Part shown: positions 1-10,542 of the stretch, piece after piece | Layout: each line of letters starts with the position of its first letter | How positions within the stretch are numbered: position 1 is the stretch's first letter | NCBI RefSeq assembly: GCF_018320785.1 | Contig: NC_054867.1 | Span: 21,765,855-21,829,854, forward strand | Reading direction: 5' to 3' | Length of the DNA stretch: 64,000 bases | DNA from: Cheilinus undulatus | Lineage: Eukaryota; Chordata; Actinopteri; Labriformes; Labridae | Made by a program: the position numbers and the translations under genes | The notes under the pieces: generated by a model | What the model saw: only the letters and a program-made list of their open reading frames with translations | What the model was told of the DNA's origin: nothing | Databases searched by the model: none

Positions 1-655
1 GCTGGAGAGAGACAATGGGGTCGGGCGGACCACGTTGTGTTTGTGTGTCCCCTACAGTCCTCTTGAGATTGTATAGGCTATCTGGCCATTCAGCATAATA
101 GCCCATTAGGCCCTGCGGACCACAAACAAAGCTACACTTGGTGACGACTGCTGTTTTGACACAGCAGCAGCAGCAGTGGGATAATAACACGGGCCATCCT
201 TACAAGAATAAAATTGTCTCCATGCACCAGCCGGGCGCTCATGCCTCTTAAAGAAATGAATGGATTCATCGGAGTGCAACAATAAGGAAAACAACACATG
301 AGTGCGTGCATCGATACGAGCCCAACTTGTGCTTTAAAGCTCAATAATCGATGCATTTCGCTAGAAATGCCCTTCTGTGCAATGAAAGCACAGGAAAAGG
401 CAGACAAAGTGGTTGAATGTGCATGCATTTCCCCGTGATAATCTCTCTGCGTCTCGGAAAGACTAAATCCTAAGAGCTGATCCTTATTGAATAGGAGGCT
501 TTGATTTAACTATTTACAGCGTTTCTCCTTAACTTCACTGAGCCTCGCGAGTTTTCAGGAAGCAACCTTTTCAACTAAAATGTGAACAGAAGAAAACAGG
601 AGTAAACAGGAGGCTTTCATTCAGACTTAATAAAGTAGCGTGCGGGACAGCTCAC
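1..655 (-). other. msi1 intron 2 (part)
   Basis: Starts with the consensus donor gtgagc at 655 on the minus strand and runs off the window. No further RRM1 exon can be read. It holds a short CAG run at 162-177. The sequence is unique-looking with no recognisable mobile element, so it could hold intronic regulatory DNA. Confidence 0.6.
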
Positions 656-696
656 CTTGTGTTGTCTGCCAACTCAGACCCCCGATGAACATTTTG
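656..696 (-). CDS. msi1: msi1 coding exon 2 (RRM1 start, RNP2)
   Basis: A 41-nt micro-exon between acceptor cattcag|C and donor CACAAG|gtgagc on the minus strand. It encodes the end of Cys22, then KMFIGGLSWQTTQ and the first base of the next codon. It is too short to appear as a long open frame and was found by reading the minus strand next to the splice consensus. Confidence 0.93.
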
Positions 697-1242
697 CTGA
701 ATGAGAGAAATACAAGCTGTAAGTAACACAGGATAACACGCGTCTCTCAAGTACAACATAAGCACAGTAAAAAGGGGGAAACCAAGGGGGAAATATAGGA
801 ATATAGCATCAATAAAGTAAGAAGAAAGCATCGGCCATGTTGCGAAGTCACCAATCGGCCAGTCGGGCCGTTATAATCCCCTAGAGGAGGGAAAAGGAGA
901 GGGTCTTCCAGATGATGGAGGAGAAGTTGCAATGGAGGAAAATGGAGATAAATAAACAAACAAGAGGAAGCAGCGGCGCGTCTGTGTCTCCTCTCCTGTG
1001 AGTGAATCCATCCCACACATACAGACACACACACATCCACAGACACACACACAGCGTGCTTGTCTTTTGTCTCGGCGCGGCTCCTCTCCCGCACTGAACT
1101 CAACTAAAGTCCAAGGTGAACTCAAACCGGGCCCAGAGCCGAGCAAGAGCGCGTGCGGCCGGGCTAAAGGCTGTTACCAGGGGTCGTGGGGGGAGTTGTC
1201 CGTGCCGGAGGACAGGCTGCTCTGGCTCCCTTCCGTATCCAT
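656..1242 (-). CDS. msi1: Musashi RNA-binding protein 1, 5' part (coding exons 1-2)
   Basis: Musashi-1 is a two-RRM translational regulator that binds UAG-type motifs in mRNA 3' UTRs in neural and other progenitor cells. On the minus strand, exon 1 gives MDTEGSQSSLSSGTDNSPHD then P and the first two bases of Cys. Exon 2 completes Cys and continues KMFIGGLSWQTTQ, which holds the RNP2 motif of RRM1 (MFIGGL). The PHDPC-KMFIGGLSWQTTQ join is what I recall of vertebrate MSI1; MSI2 has HDPG and WQTS instead. The donor after exon 1 (gtaaca), the acceptor (tctctcattcag) and the donor after exon 2 (gtgagc) are all consensus, and phases 2 and 0+1 match. Exon 3 and the rest lie to the left of position 1. 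The start is the only ATG in frame with the conserved N-terminus. Identity is firm; the choice of msi1 over an msi1 duplicate is inferred. Confidence 0.93.
697..1177 (-). other. msi1 intron 1
   Basis: 481 nt between donor gtaaca (1177) and acceptor attcag (697) on the minus strand. It contains a short CA-rich microsatellite (about 1018-1052). The open frames crossing it on both strands have no family resemblance. Confidence 0.8.
1178..1242 (-). CDS. msi1: msi1 coding exon 1
   Basis: 65 coding nt: ATG at 1242-1240, 21 codons plus TG of a split Cys codon. The minus-strand donor GACCCCTG|gtaaca lies at 1178/1177. The 22-residue leader is Ser-rich and ends SPHDPC, the segment just before RRM1 in MSI1. 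The 5' UTR upstream contains a CAG/CTG run at about 1300-1321. Confidence 0.92.
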
Positions 1243-1640
1243 TCTGCTCTCCGCTGCTATATTCCCGCACTGTGAGGCGAGGAGAGGCAGTGAAGCTCCA
1301 CTGCTGCTGCTGCTGCTGCTCCAGACTCAGGGGCGGGCAGCCGAGGGAGGGAGGAGGGGAGGAGGGGAGAGAGGAGCGGGGGGGAAGGAGAGGTGGGGGT
1401 GGGGTGGCTGAAAAGAGGAGGGGTTGAGCGAGGAAACACGCACACATGCATGCATACACGCTCAGAGACAGGCTCCGCCCCCTACCTCGTTTTTCCCGTA
1501 GCCTACCCCCGGCCTCGGACCTCCCCCTCCTCCCCTCCCTCTCTCCTGCACGTTGCCTGCCTTTATTCATGCTGCCACTGGCGCTCTCTGTAGTGTTTCC
1601 CCGCCGTCCTTGTCATTGGCTGATCAGAGCAGCATGGCCC
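1243..1640 (-). promoter_or_regulatory. msi1 5' UTR and GC-rich promoter
   Basis: GC-rich, purine/pyrimidine-skewed DNA directly upstream of the msi1 start codon. A CCAAT box in minus orientation (GCCAATGAC, + strand 1613-1620) is flanked by GC-rich sequence, and no clear TATA box is seen. A CpG-type promoter with transcription start somewhere around 1450-1570 is inferred. The long open frames on both strands here are by-products of the base composition. Confidence 0.55.
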
Positions 1641-1699
1641 ATTAAAGCCTTTTGAATGTGTTTACACATACAGAAGCTATTTCTTTACGGATCATGGCT

Positions 1700-2449
1700 G
1701 TAAAATTAAAGTGAAAACAGAGAGATTTATTTGGTTAAAAACACGAGTCTCTCATAAACCTAACAAATAAACCCTATCAGGACTACTATTCTAATTGCCC
1801 CTTTTTGGTCTGCTGACCCACCACCCAGAGAACACCCTCTTTAGCAATTACTTGGCTATTTCTGGTTTGATAAACTTTAGTCTGGGCCTAATCTTTTCTG
1901 TGAATTGTGATGAAATAGTGACCTTGACTTTGCTCAACATTGTTAAAAAGTAAGGTCAAAAGGAATCTAAATGGTAATCTGAGAATATTACTCATTCTGT
2001 TTCCTAAATCACACGTTAATTAAGAAAGCACTGACTTTTTCCAAGTCTGTAGACACCCACAGTTGCAATTCAACCCTTAGACAACCATATATTATACAAC
2101 ATAGGCCCAAAGAGAAAACGTTTCAACACAGACAAAATGGTAAGTTCTAGCAATGTTTAGTAACATAATTTGACAGCAAACAGCAAAAGCATCTGTATGC
2201 TAGTAACATTAGCATGTAATGATGGCACTCTCTCCTGTGACATGAGCTAATTACCATTAAAATCAATTTAACTGTTAGCCTTAATGCTGGTCTAGTAAGG
2301 CAGATCTGAACATATTCACATCTCAATTTTTCTTTTTCAGAAATAAGCACTTTGTCGATGTGCTGACAGGGCAGCCAACATTAGCTGACCTCACTAGCAT
2401 CAGACACTGGTAATGTTTTTGTGATATGAGAGCGGTCACATCAGTCCGC
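1700..2449. other. Intergenic DNA, nothing recognised
   Basis: AT-rich upstream flank of msi1. No gene-like frame, no inverted-repeat element and no tRNA-like structure was seen. Confidence 0.5.
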
Positions 2450-3300
2450 TCATCCAAGGCGCAGTCTCTTTCAGAAACAAAACACACGCTTAACTCTGGT
2501 AATAAAGTAGTATAAAACTTCCTTTAAGGGTTAAGGCAAGGGTTTTGATATCAAAACTTAACATTCAAACCTGACCTGCAAATCTGCTTACAAAGCATTT
2601 AATGAAGCTGAGTAAACTGTTTGCTTACATGAAAAAAGATTGTCCTCTATGAAAACATTCATACACAGCCAGCATGGCTTACATAGCTCTGTTAGCTCAT
2701 GTAGCTAAAGCTTAGCTCTCAAAGCAACTACATAAACTATGTATATGTTATCTGTGTAGTTATGTCAGCTTTGCTACATTTGCTAAAGCTCATGTTGCTA
2801 ATTTAGCTTCTCAATGATGGACCAAACAGAGCTATGTAGCCAACAAAACTAAGTAGTAGCTAATGTAGCTACAGTTAAGTTCACAAAGCAGCTATGTAAG
2901 CAATGTAGGTGCTCTATCCACACAGCTAAATTAGCTATGTTTGCTAAAGCTAACATTTTGACTCATGTAGTAATGGTAATCATGTAGCTAGTGTAGCTAT
3001 ATTAGCTTAAGCTAAAGCCAACATAACTACAGTGAGCTACAATTCATGTAACTACTTCTAAACTTCTACTTCTAAAACATGTCTATACATAATTAAATCC
3101 CAGAGTAGACCTATATTTCTTATTCTGTAATGTTTGCAATGTGGTTATTTCATGAATGGAACTGCCTGACTTTGTAAATGAATAGAGTTGAATTTAAACA
3201 AAAACTACAACTGGAAATAAGATGTACTTCCTCTCTGAAATATGAATGTTCTGCGAGAATGGCTGTCAGAAATGTATGGTCTGCAGCCAGAACCCTCTCA
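2450..3300. repeat. Local dispersed repeat, copy A (gctaacatagcta-rich core)
   Basis: About 850 bp. It begins near cgcagtctctttcagaa, passes through cctctatgaaaacattc, then a low-complexity core of gctaa/tagct words (2690-3030), and ends with ctgtaatgtttgcaatg ... actacaactggaaata (about 3125-3215). The same order of landmarks recurs at 5390-5745 (3' half) and 5745-6650. Diverged copies of one non-coding unit; class unknown. Confidence 0.65.
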
Positions 3301-3365
3301 ATATCGTAGTGACTTGGCAAGCTTTTATAGATTCTCAGTTATCCTCTTCATTCTCTCACTGGGGT

Positions 3366-3391
3366 CAAGTTAAAAAAAAAAAAAAAAAAAA
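3366..3391. repeat. Poly(A) run
   Basis: About 20 consecutive A residues just right of repeat copy A. It could be the tail of a retroposed copy or simple slippage; no target duplication was identified. Confidence 0.6.
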
Positions 3392-3399
3392 ACATTACA

Positions 3400-4139
3400 A
3401 AGTATGCTATGGAATTAGCAGAGCGCTGCCGACTTTTAAACACCATGCACTTTAGCAGTCGTTGACCTCGCTCTGTGATTTATGTGGTCTTCCGCTTTGT
3501 GGCTGAGTTGCTATTGTTCCTAAACACCTACTTTCTAACAGTAATACTTACATTTGGGTATGGAGTATTCAGCTGGGATGAAATTTCATGAACCATCTTA
3601 TTGCAAAGGCGGCATCCTATCACAGTACCACACTTGAGGCCACTGAGCTCTTCAGAACGACCCATTTTGTATTACAAATGTTTTCAAATGGAGACTGCAC
3701 GGCTAGGTGCTTGATTTCATACACCTGTGGCAACAGGTCTGATTGAAACACCTGAATTCCAAAAATTAACAGGCACGGCCACGTACTTTCATTTAGTATG
3801 CAAGAGACTTTGTCTTACTAGAATCAGTAACAAATGGGGACAGGGTTTGACAGAGGGACAGTAGCATGTGTAATTGCAAAATGTGTTCTGCTTTATCAAC
3901 CAATTTCTTGTCATTCCTTTTTTAATTTCTCCACATCAAGCAAATTCAAAGCCACATTGAAAGTATTATAGATGGAAAATGATGTCTTCCTGTTGCACCA
4001 GGTTGGGTCTCAGGTGAAGTGAGACATCCGTATCCAGGATACTTGGCTCCCAGCACATTCACACAGACAGCAGGTTACATAAAAGCAGCAAGCTGCTTAT
4101 GAAGTCATTTATTGCATAGAGGTCACCGAGGTCATGTTT
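3400..4139. other. Intergenic DNA, nothing recognised
   Basis: No coding signal, inverted-repeat pair or tandem structure recognised. Confidence 0.5.
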
Positions 4140-5150
4140 TGTTAAAAGGGGTTAGTTGTGATGTGAGGTATGAGGTAAGATGTCTGCTTGAGGTATGATG
4201 TAATGTGATGTGTGTGTGACCTTTTGTGATATAAAGTGATGTGATATTTTATAATCTAAGGAGATGGGATGTTAAATGATACCATCTAATGAGACAGTGT
4301 ATTAATATCAAATTTTCATATGTGATATACTCTTATATGTTTTGATATAGTGTGACCTATGATGTATTGCCTTATATGTTGTTACTCTATTTGATGTGAT
4401 ATGGCTCTATACTCTATTGTGAAGTAATCCTGTAATACATGATGTGACCCCAGGGCCAGCTCTGGTCATTTTGGCGCCCTGGGTGACTGCCTATATCACC
4501 TGTGTTTAGAGCTGGCCCTGTGTGACTGTTTAAAAACAATACCTTGTGATACAATTTGATGCAAAATAAAGTAGCCACATGTCAGTGAAGAACCTACAGC
4601 AATATCATGTGACCCCCAGTTTATCATGCTATGTGGCATGACCTTACAATAAATGGAGTATTGTTATGTGACCTTGTATCACCAGCTGTGATATGACCTT
4701 AGATTCTGTAATGTGATTTGACATGACAGTATATAAAGAAAATAAAATGTGACGAAAAATGTGATACAAAGTGATTATGAAGTATGTAGTGTACCGTGTA
4801 GTAGTCATTTAAAGCTTCTGTGAGTAGCTGGCTATGAAATTATTTATATCACCTATTTATTACCTAAAAAGCAACATGACTGATTATTTCTATATAGAGA
4901 TTATTAAGGTCTGACACTGCTGCTGTGGGGTAGCTACCTGATAAGGTGATGGGCAGCACGCTGCAGAAACAGATTTCATGAATAAAAACTAAATGACCAT
5001 ATATGATTTTATGTGGTGCGCCCAAATCTAATGTGACCTTTTATGTGACAGGATTTTACAAAGTGTAATGTTTGTGATATTTATATAATTTGATATGATT
5101 TAATAAAAGGCAACACGTTTTTATATCTTACGTAATGTGAGGATCTTGCA
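4140..5150. repeat. Degenerate TGTGATA/TGATGTG-rich simple repeat
   Basis: Long low-complexity stretch built from variants of tgtgat, gatgtga and tgacct with no fixed period; it looks like a decayed short-unit satellite. A 70-bp MITE has inserted at 4451-4520. No coding potential. Confidence 0.6.
4451..4520. mobile_element. 70-bp hAT-type miniature inverted-repeat element
   Basis: Starts cagggccagctct and ends agagctggccctg, a perfect 13-bp terminal inverted repeat. It is flanked by tgtgaccc (4443-4450) and tgtgactg (4521-4528), an 8-bp duplication with two differences. The size, the CAG start and the 8-bp flank fit a minimal non-autonomous hAT element. Confidence 0.7.
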
Positions 5151-5299
5151 TGATATTTTCAAGAAGATGGCAACAGTTGTAGGTGTCTTAACTGAGCTGT
5201 TTCAACTCAAATCAGGCTGTCTGATGTCTGCGATGCAGTTCAACAAACAGCTAGTTTCAGGATGTTGCAAACAGAGAAATATTACATGACATTCTTGCT

Positions 5300-5345
5300 T
5301 TGAATTTTAGAAATTATTATTATTATTATTTTTTTTTTTTTTTTC
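5300..5345. repeat. (ATT)n and T-run microsatellite
   Basis: attattattattatt followed by about 18 T at 5317-5344. Confidence 0.8.
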
Positions 5346-5389
5346 TACTTTTTTTCAGGGAAACTAAAGCCAAAAAACACTCCTGCCCT

Positions 5390-5745
5390 TCCGTACGCTG
5401 CACATGTAAGCATAGCTTATGTAGTTACAATAATTATGTAGCTAGTGTAACTTTGTTCATTTTAGCTTAAGCCAACAAAGCGAAGTGAGCCACCATTTAT
5501 GTAACTGCTTCTAAAACAGGTTTATACATAATTTAATACAGGATTAGACCTCATGAAATATTTCTTATTCTGTAATGTTTGCAATGTAGTTATTTCATTA
5601 ATGTAACTGCCACATTTTGTTTATGAATTTAGTTGGATTTAACCAAAAACTACAACTGGAAATATAATGTACCAGCAAATTATGGCACTTCCTTTCTTGA
5701 ATATACAGTATCTTAGATGAACTGTCTGTCTGCTCTCAGAGACTG
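5390..5745. repeat. Local dispersed repeat, copy B (3' half)
   Basis: Matches the right half of copy A: gcatagcttatgtagtt, then ctgtaatgtttgcaatg at 5571 and aaactacaactggaaata at 5648. It is directly followed by copy C. Confidence 0.6.
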
Positions 5746-6650
5746 TTTATCTGAGACGTCGTCTCTTTCAGAACAGAAATACAAGCTAAAAGTCCTTAAA
5801 TAAAATCGAATTCCAGTTAGGGTTAGGGTAATGCTTAGGATACCAAAAATTAAAGTTAAAAATCAGTCTGCTAACAGGAAAAAAGCTCTCCCTCCATGAA
5901 AACATTCTAACACAGCATCTCATAGCTTACGTAGTTCCATTAGCTGCCAAGCTATCATAGCTAATGCTAACATAGCTAAAGCTAATCTATGCAGCTATGT
6001 TAGCTTTGGCTTTGTTTTCTATGTCTCACATTGCTCAAAAAATGTTGCTAAAGCTCACATTGCTAGAGCTAACTTAGCTACACTGGCTTATGCAACAGTT
6101 TTACTGAGGTAGCTAGCATAGCGACCTTAGCTTTAGCTAAACAACACTAAGGCAAGCCACTGTTCATGAAATACTTTTACAGCAGGTCTATGCATAATTT
6201 TTCATTTTCTGAAGATTTATTTTAGAGAGATCAGACTGTGGATAGAGTCAGAAGCAGGAATGAGAGAGTGGGGAAAGACATGCAGTGAAAGAGCCACAGG
6301 TCGGACTTAAACCAGGCCATCTGCTACATGGGGCAGGACCTAACCACTAGGCCATCTGTGCTCCAGGTCTATACATAATTTAATCCTGGATTAGACCGCT
6401 GATCTTTTTGCTCTGTTTTACTAATGAAATGTTGCTTAGTATATAATGATTGCAATATGGTTATTTTAAGAATGTAACTGCCAGACTTTGTTTATGAATA
6501 AAGCTGAATAAGAAAAAAATAATAATACGATGTATGGGCAAATTTGTGACACTTCTGTTCTGAAAGAGTCTCAGAAGAACAGTCTGTGAGAGCTGCTGTC
6601 AAAGATGTACGGTCTACAGATAGACTGTCTTGTCTTTAGAAGAAGTTTAA
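5745..6650. repeat. Local dispersed repeat, copy C, split by a SINE
   Basis: Repeats the copy A order: gtctctttcagaacag (5761), tccatgaaaacattc (5893), gctaa/tagct core (5930-6170), aggtctatacataattt, gattgcaatatggtt (6448). A tRNA-derived SINE at 6201-6364 interrupts it exactly at the aggtctatRcataattt word, which is duplicated on both sides. Confidence 0.65.
6201..6364 (-). mobile_element. tRNA-derived SINE with 17-bp target-site duplication
   Basis: Read on the minus strand it starts gcacagatggcctagtggtt, which holds a pol III box A (TGGCCTAGTGG, 6344-6354). A degenerate box B (GTTTAAGTCC) follows about 40 nt further, then a tail. The flanks 6184-6200 and 6365-6381 are aggtctat(g/a)cataattt, a 17-bp target duplication with one difference. 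The same family occurs at 37405 on the plus strand. Transcription by pol III from the internal promoter is known for the class. Confidence 0.85.
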
Positions 6651-8101
6651 CTTGACAACAAGTTTACACTTTACACATATTTTACAAGTCCAGTTTCACT
6701 CTGAAACAAGTCAAGTCAAATAAAGGCTGATTGTGCTGCATACTGTAAAGCACTTCTTGTGATGGTGTCAGTGGTTACAAGCATTAAAAACGACCATAAA
6801 GAAATGATCAGTCTGACCCCTTACAGCCTTGTTCACCTTTGAAGGTCATATAGAAGCAGTGGTGTTAGTTTCAGTCTGTTTCATAACCATCTCATAACTT
6901 ACCACTGGAGCTTTAACTAATTTTTAACCTGAATTCTTATTTAAGTCACCTCTAACTCATTGTCATCAATATTAGCCCTTCATCAAAACGTCTTCAAAAC
7001 GCCATCTCCTATTTGATTTACTCTCCTTAATCATGGTTGATCCTGGTCCCACCCTGGTCCCACCTGTTCCTTCTGCCCAGCTCTCATCCTCATCCATCAC
7101 ATCCAAAACAGCTGTGATCGACACTCTACACCCTTCATCCCCTCCTTAACCAATCACAGCTCAACCCCTCATCTAAACCTGATCTTACCCACTCCTTTCC
7201 CCTCACTCACTCTCTCTTTCTTTCTTTCATCCCACGTGACAAATCGTCCTAACCAGCTAAGTGGAAGATTAGCAGCATTACCTCTAAGTCAGTCTCTCTC
7301 TCGGCCGGGGCAAGCCTGGTCAGCTGAGTAGTTTCGTCACATACCTCAGCAGCTTGAACAAAAGTGAAACAAGTGCAACGGTGGTTATGTAAAATGCACT
7401 TGCTTAATATGAACCTTAATTCACAGGGGAAGAAATTAAATCTCAAAGCAAGCACATGCTGCCTGTCTTAAAATACTTAGGTCAAGGATGTTTTTGGGTG
7501 GGATTTCTTTCTTATTTTTAGTAACTTAGACGCTTTAATCTGATTAAAAACATCCCTATTAAATGAAACTTTCATGTGTGAAACAAGTAAGACTGACTTA
7601 GAGGAAGAAACAAGCTGCTCTGCACTTGGCAAAGTTTTTGGTAAGGATGAGTTAACATTCCCAGCACCACATGATGATCTGTGCATGTGCGTGTTCTGAG
7701 ACGGGCTGTTGATTGTGTGTGTGGCAGTGCAGGGAGATCAGGGGGAGGGTGTGACTGTGGCCTGGTGGACCATAGCGAGAGAACAGTATGTAGGACAGGG
7801 CCTTGCACTAGCTAACCTATCCTGGCCAGTGCCATGGCTGGGCGTGCTGAATTTCTGCATGCATGATCAATGGCTGTGAATAAAAAAGAGAGGAGAAAGA
7901 CAGCGGCGTGGGGGAGGGGACAGGGCAAGTTAGATCCACGTGAAAAGATACGGACAGATAGAGCTGGAAAACTTTTGGTTTCAACACTAAAAGCAGTTTC
8001 CTAGAGTGTAAAGTGTACAGTTAATATGTAAATATCAGGTTTTAGAGCATATGTGGATAACATTTTAAAGGAGCATTAGCAAAAGTTCTTTAAATTATAA
8101 G
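6651..8101. other. Intergenic DNA, nothing recognised
   Basis: Mixed-composition DNA without a supported gene. Open frames at 7249-7808 on the minus strand lack any recognisable domain and are treated as chance. A CT-rich stretch lies at 7200-7230. Confidence 0.45.
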
Positions 8102-9924
8102 CAGAGGTGAACAAAGTACATGACTGTACTCAAGGGAAAGTACAGTTTGGTTAAAATCTACTGGAGTAAAAGTAAAAGTACTGTTCTATAAATCAATTCA
8201 AGTAAAATTAAAAAGTATTTAATTAAAAGTTTACTGATTAGAGTTGTATGGTAAAATTTGATCTTTCTTTACTGACAAGAAAAACAAGAGAAAGGTCTAT
8301 AATTAGATTGTACAGGTGAAGACACACCTTTAGTTTAAGGTCAAAGGCATTGCAAAATTGACGGTGTTAATTTTACACACAAAGATTTTAATTTATCACC
8401 TTAAAAGTGTCTATTTTGGTCCACACAACATAAAGTTAGACTACACTTTTGAAAGCATTATATATCTTACGATAACTCTCGGCAAAGCATTCTGATGAAG
8501 AACACGCACTATGCGTCCAAAGTCACAGGGGGACCTCTAACTCAGTGGACAACTTCACTCATGGTGCAAAATGTGTCAAACAACAAAAACCACAACAGTC
8601 CACTTGTAAAATGACCAAAACAACCCCTGCAGGGATCACTGTGCAACAGGTAATATCTAATGCTGTTACTCGATAAAAAAATTAATCAAGTTAATCACAC
8701 CACTATGCTGTGATTAATCATGATTAATCACTGCTCATAATCACAGCATTTCTTAAATAGTTTAAGTATTTTTTATGTTTTTAGGTTTTTAAAGGTTGTT
8801 ATTGTCAAGTGTGTTATTTTTATTCTTTTAATTCTATGTACAGCGCAGACCTGATCAGCAGGAAGAGATTACGAGAGAACTGCGAGTTCACACAGGAATA
8901 GTATATCAACAGCAGACTTAATACCCCCAAAAGTTAACTTTTCCTTATCAATGGCACCGTTGTAGCTTTGTGACCCACTGACCTCTCGGTGACCCTTTGC
9001 TTTTGCTGCAGGATGAGATGTAACGTTGATAAAGTGATGATTTACGATCCGGAGTCCATGCATTGTGTTTTATTTTGAAAGTACAGGATGTTCTACGCTT
9101 GTGACTTACATGGTTGGTGCTTTCTGAACGAAAGTGAATTTACAAAGTTTGGCAGCGACCAGCGCTGAAAATTGACCTGCAGCGTGTCTGAAATGAAGTG
9201 AAGCGGAGTGGCGCTCCAGGCACGCACTGCTGCTGGTCTGGAGCGCCAGCTATGAAAATGCTCTGATAGACTAGATAGGGAGCAATGTGCTCCGCAGTAC
9301 CATTCGCCAGCGTTCCACGGCACGCACACTGTAAATAGAATTTGGTGGTTAGCTGAGTAGTGCTTGAGTTAAAAAGCTATAATTTAGTCTGCCACATCTA
9401 TTGTATATCCCTCAAATATAAACACACATTCACACTGTATTTATTGAAGTTTATCATCAAAAATTAATTTTCCCATTTTTATGTGACATTTGAACACATC
9501 ATAACATACAGACTACAGTTGTCTAATTTACTGAGATCTTCAGCTCGTAAAGTTTGCTACTTCACTTCAATTTTGCCAATTCCACCTCAGATTTCAACAC
9601 TGGATTAATAAACATAAAACAAAAATTAAGGAAATTTGTGTTTGGTACATTATTTCTTTGTTGTAACAATGCTTCTTGGCAATAAATTTTATACCGTTGG
9701 AAAGCCTGCTTATTACCCTTTTAAATGATGCCACATTTGTAAGGAACATGCATTTGTGGGATGAGCAGCAGAGCTGAGTATGTGGGTTGCGCCCATGGAA
9801 AAATGTGCCAAATCTTCTCTGCCAATGCCAAACAGCTTATTTTGCCATTGACTCTTGTTTGGTGTTTGGTGGACTGGATGATTGAAGTCTGAAGAAACAA
9901 GACATATTGACAATTTAACAGTTT

Positions 9925-10480
9925 ATTCATTTAACAAACAGGAGCCTCAGTTGTGTGTGGAAGAACCATACACAGACACAACAGCCTGGCTTCTCCTCCT
10001 CATGCTGGTCACACACTGCTGTGGGATGGCATCCAATTCTTCATCCAGCATTTGTCACAAGTCAGCCAACATGGTTGCGTTGGTCACTCTGGCACGAACA
10101 GCACGCCCAAGCTGATCCCACAACTGTTCAATGGGGTTGAGGTCAGGACTGCTGGCAGGCCATTCAATCCTCTCCACTCCCAAATTCTGGAGGTAGTCTC
10201 TGATAAACCTCACTCTGTGGGGGCGAGTGTTGTTATCTTGGAGGATAGAGTTCTTACTGACAGGGTGAGAATACGGTATTCCTGGGGTGTTGTCTTCTTG
10301 GGACGCCCACTTTGCGGCCTGTCTCTGACATTCCCCGCTACTTGGCCTTCAGTTTGGAGATGTACTAGGGTTCACTCCAAACAATGCTGCAACTTGGTTT
10401 TGTGGAACACCAGCTTGAAGTTTCCTCAACCGATGGGCCCTATCCAGATTACTCAAATGTGGCATGCAGACATCTACTGA
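9925..10480 (-). pseudogene. Broken Tc1-type transposase remnant
   Basis: Minus-strand translation gives SPDLNPIEQLWDQLGRAVR (the Glu of the DDE triad lies in NPIE) and, further on, a C-terminal segment like AIPQQCVTSMRRR and VYGSSTHN. An in-frame stop (TGA in the segment after ADL) and loss of the N-terminal half make it non-functional. The plus-strand open frames here are its shadow. Confidence 0.8.
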
Positions 10481-10504
10481 CCACTGTAGCAGGGCCCATG
10501 CTCA

Positions 10505-10542
10505 CAGGTGCTGCCAATCAGGTGCCTGATTGGCAGCACCTG
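10505..10542. repeat. Perfect 18-bp-arm palindrome
   Basis: caggtgctgccaatcagg, two spacer bases, then its exact reverse complement. It sits inside the Tc1-type element next to its right arm. It may be a transposase or host-factor site or a by-product of element structure. Confidence 0.95.

Noticed and set aside
998-1655. Several 60-150-residue frames on both strands in the first 1.7 kb
   Set aside because: They run across the msi1 5' UTR, intron 1 and GC-rich promoter; the real coding parts are the two short minus-strand exons.
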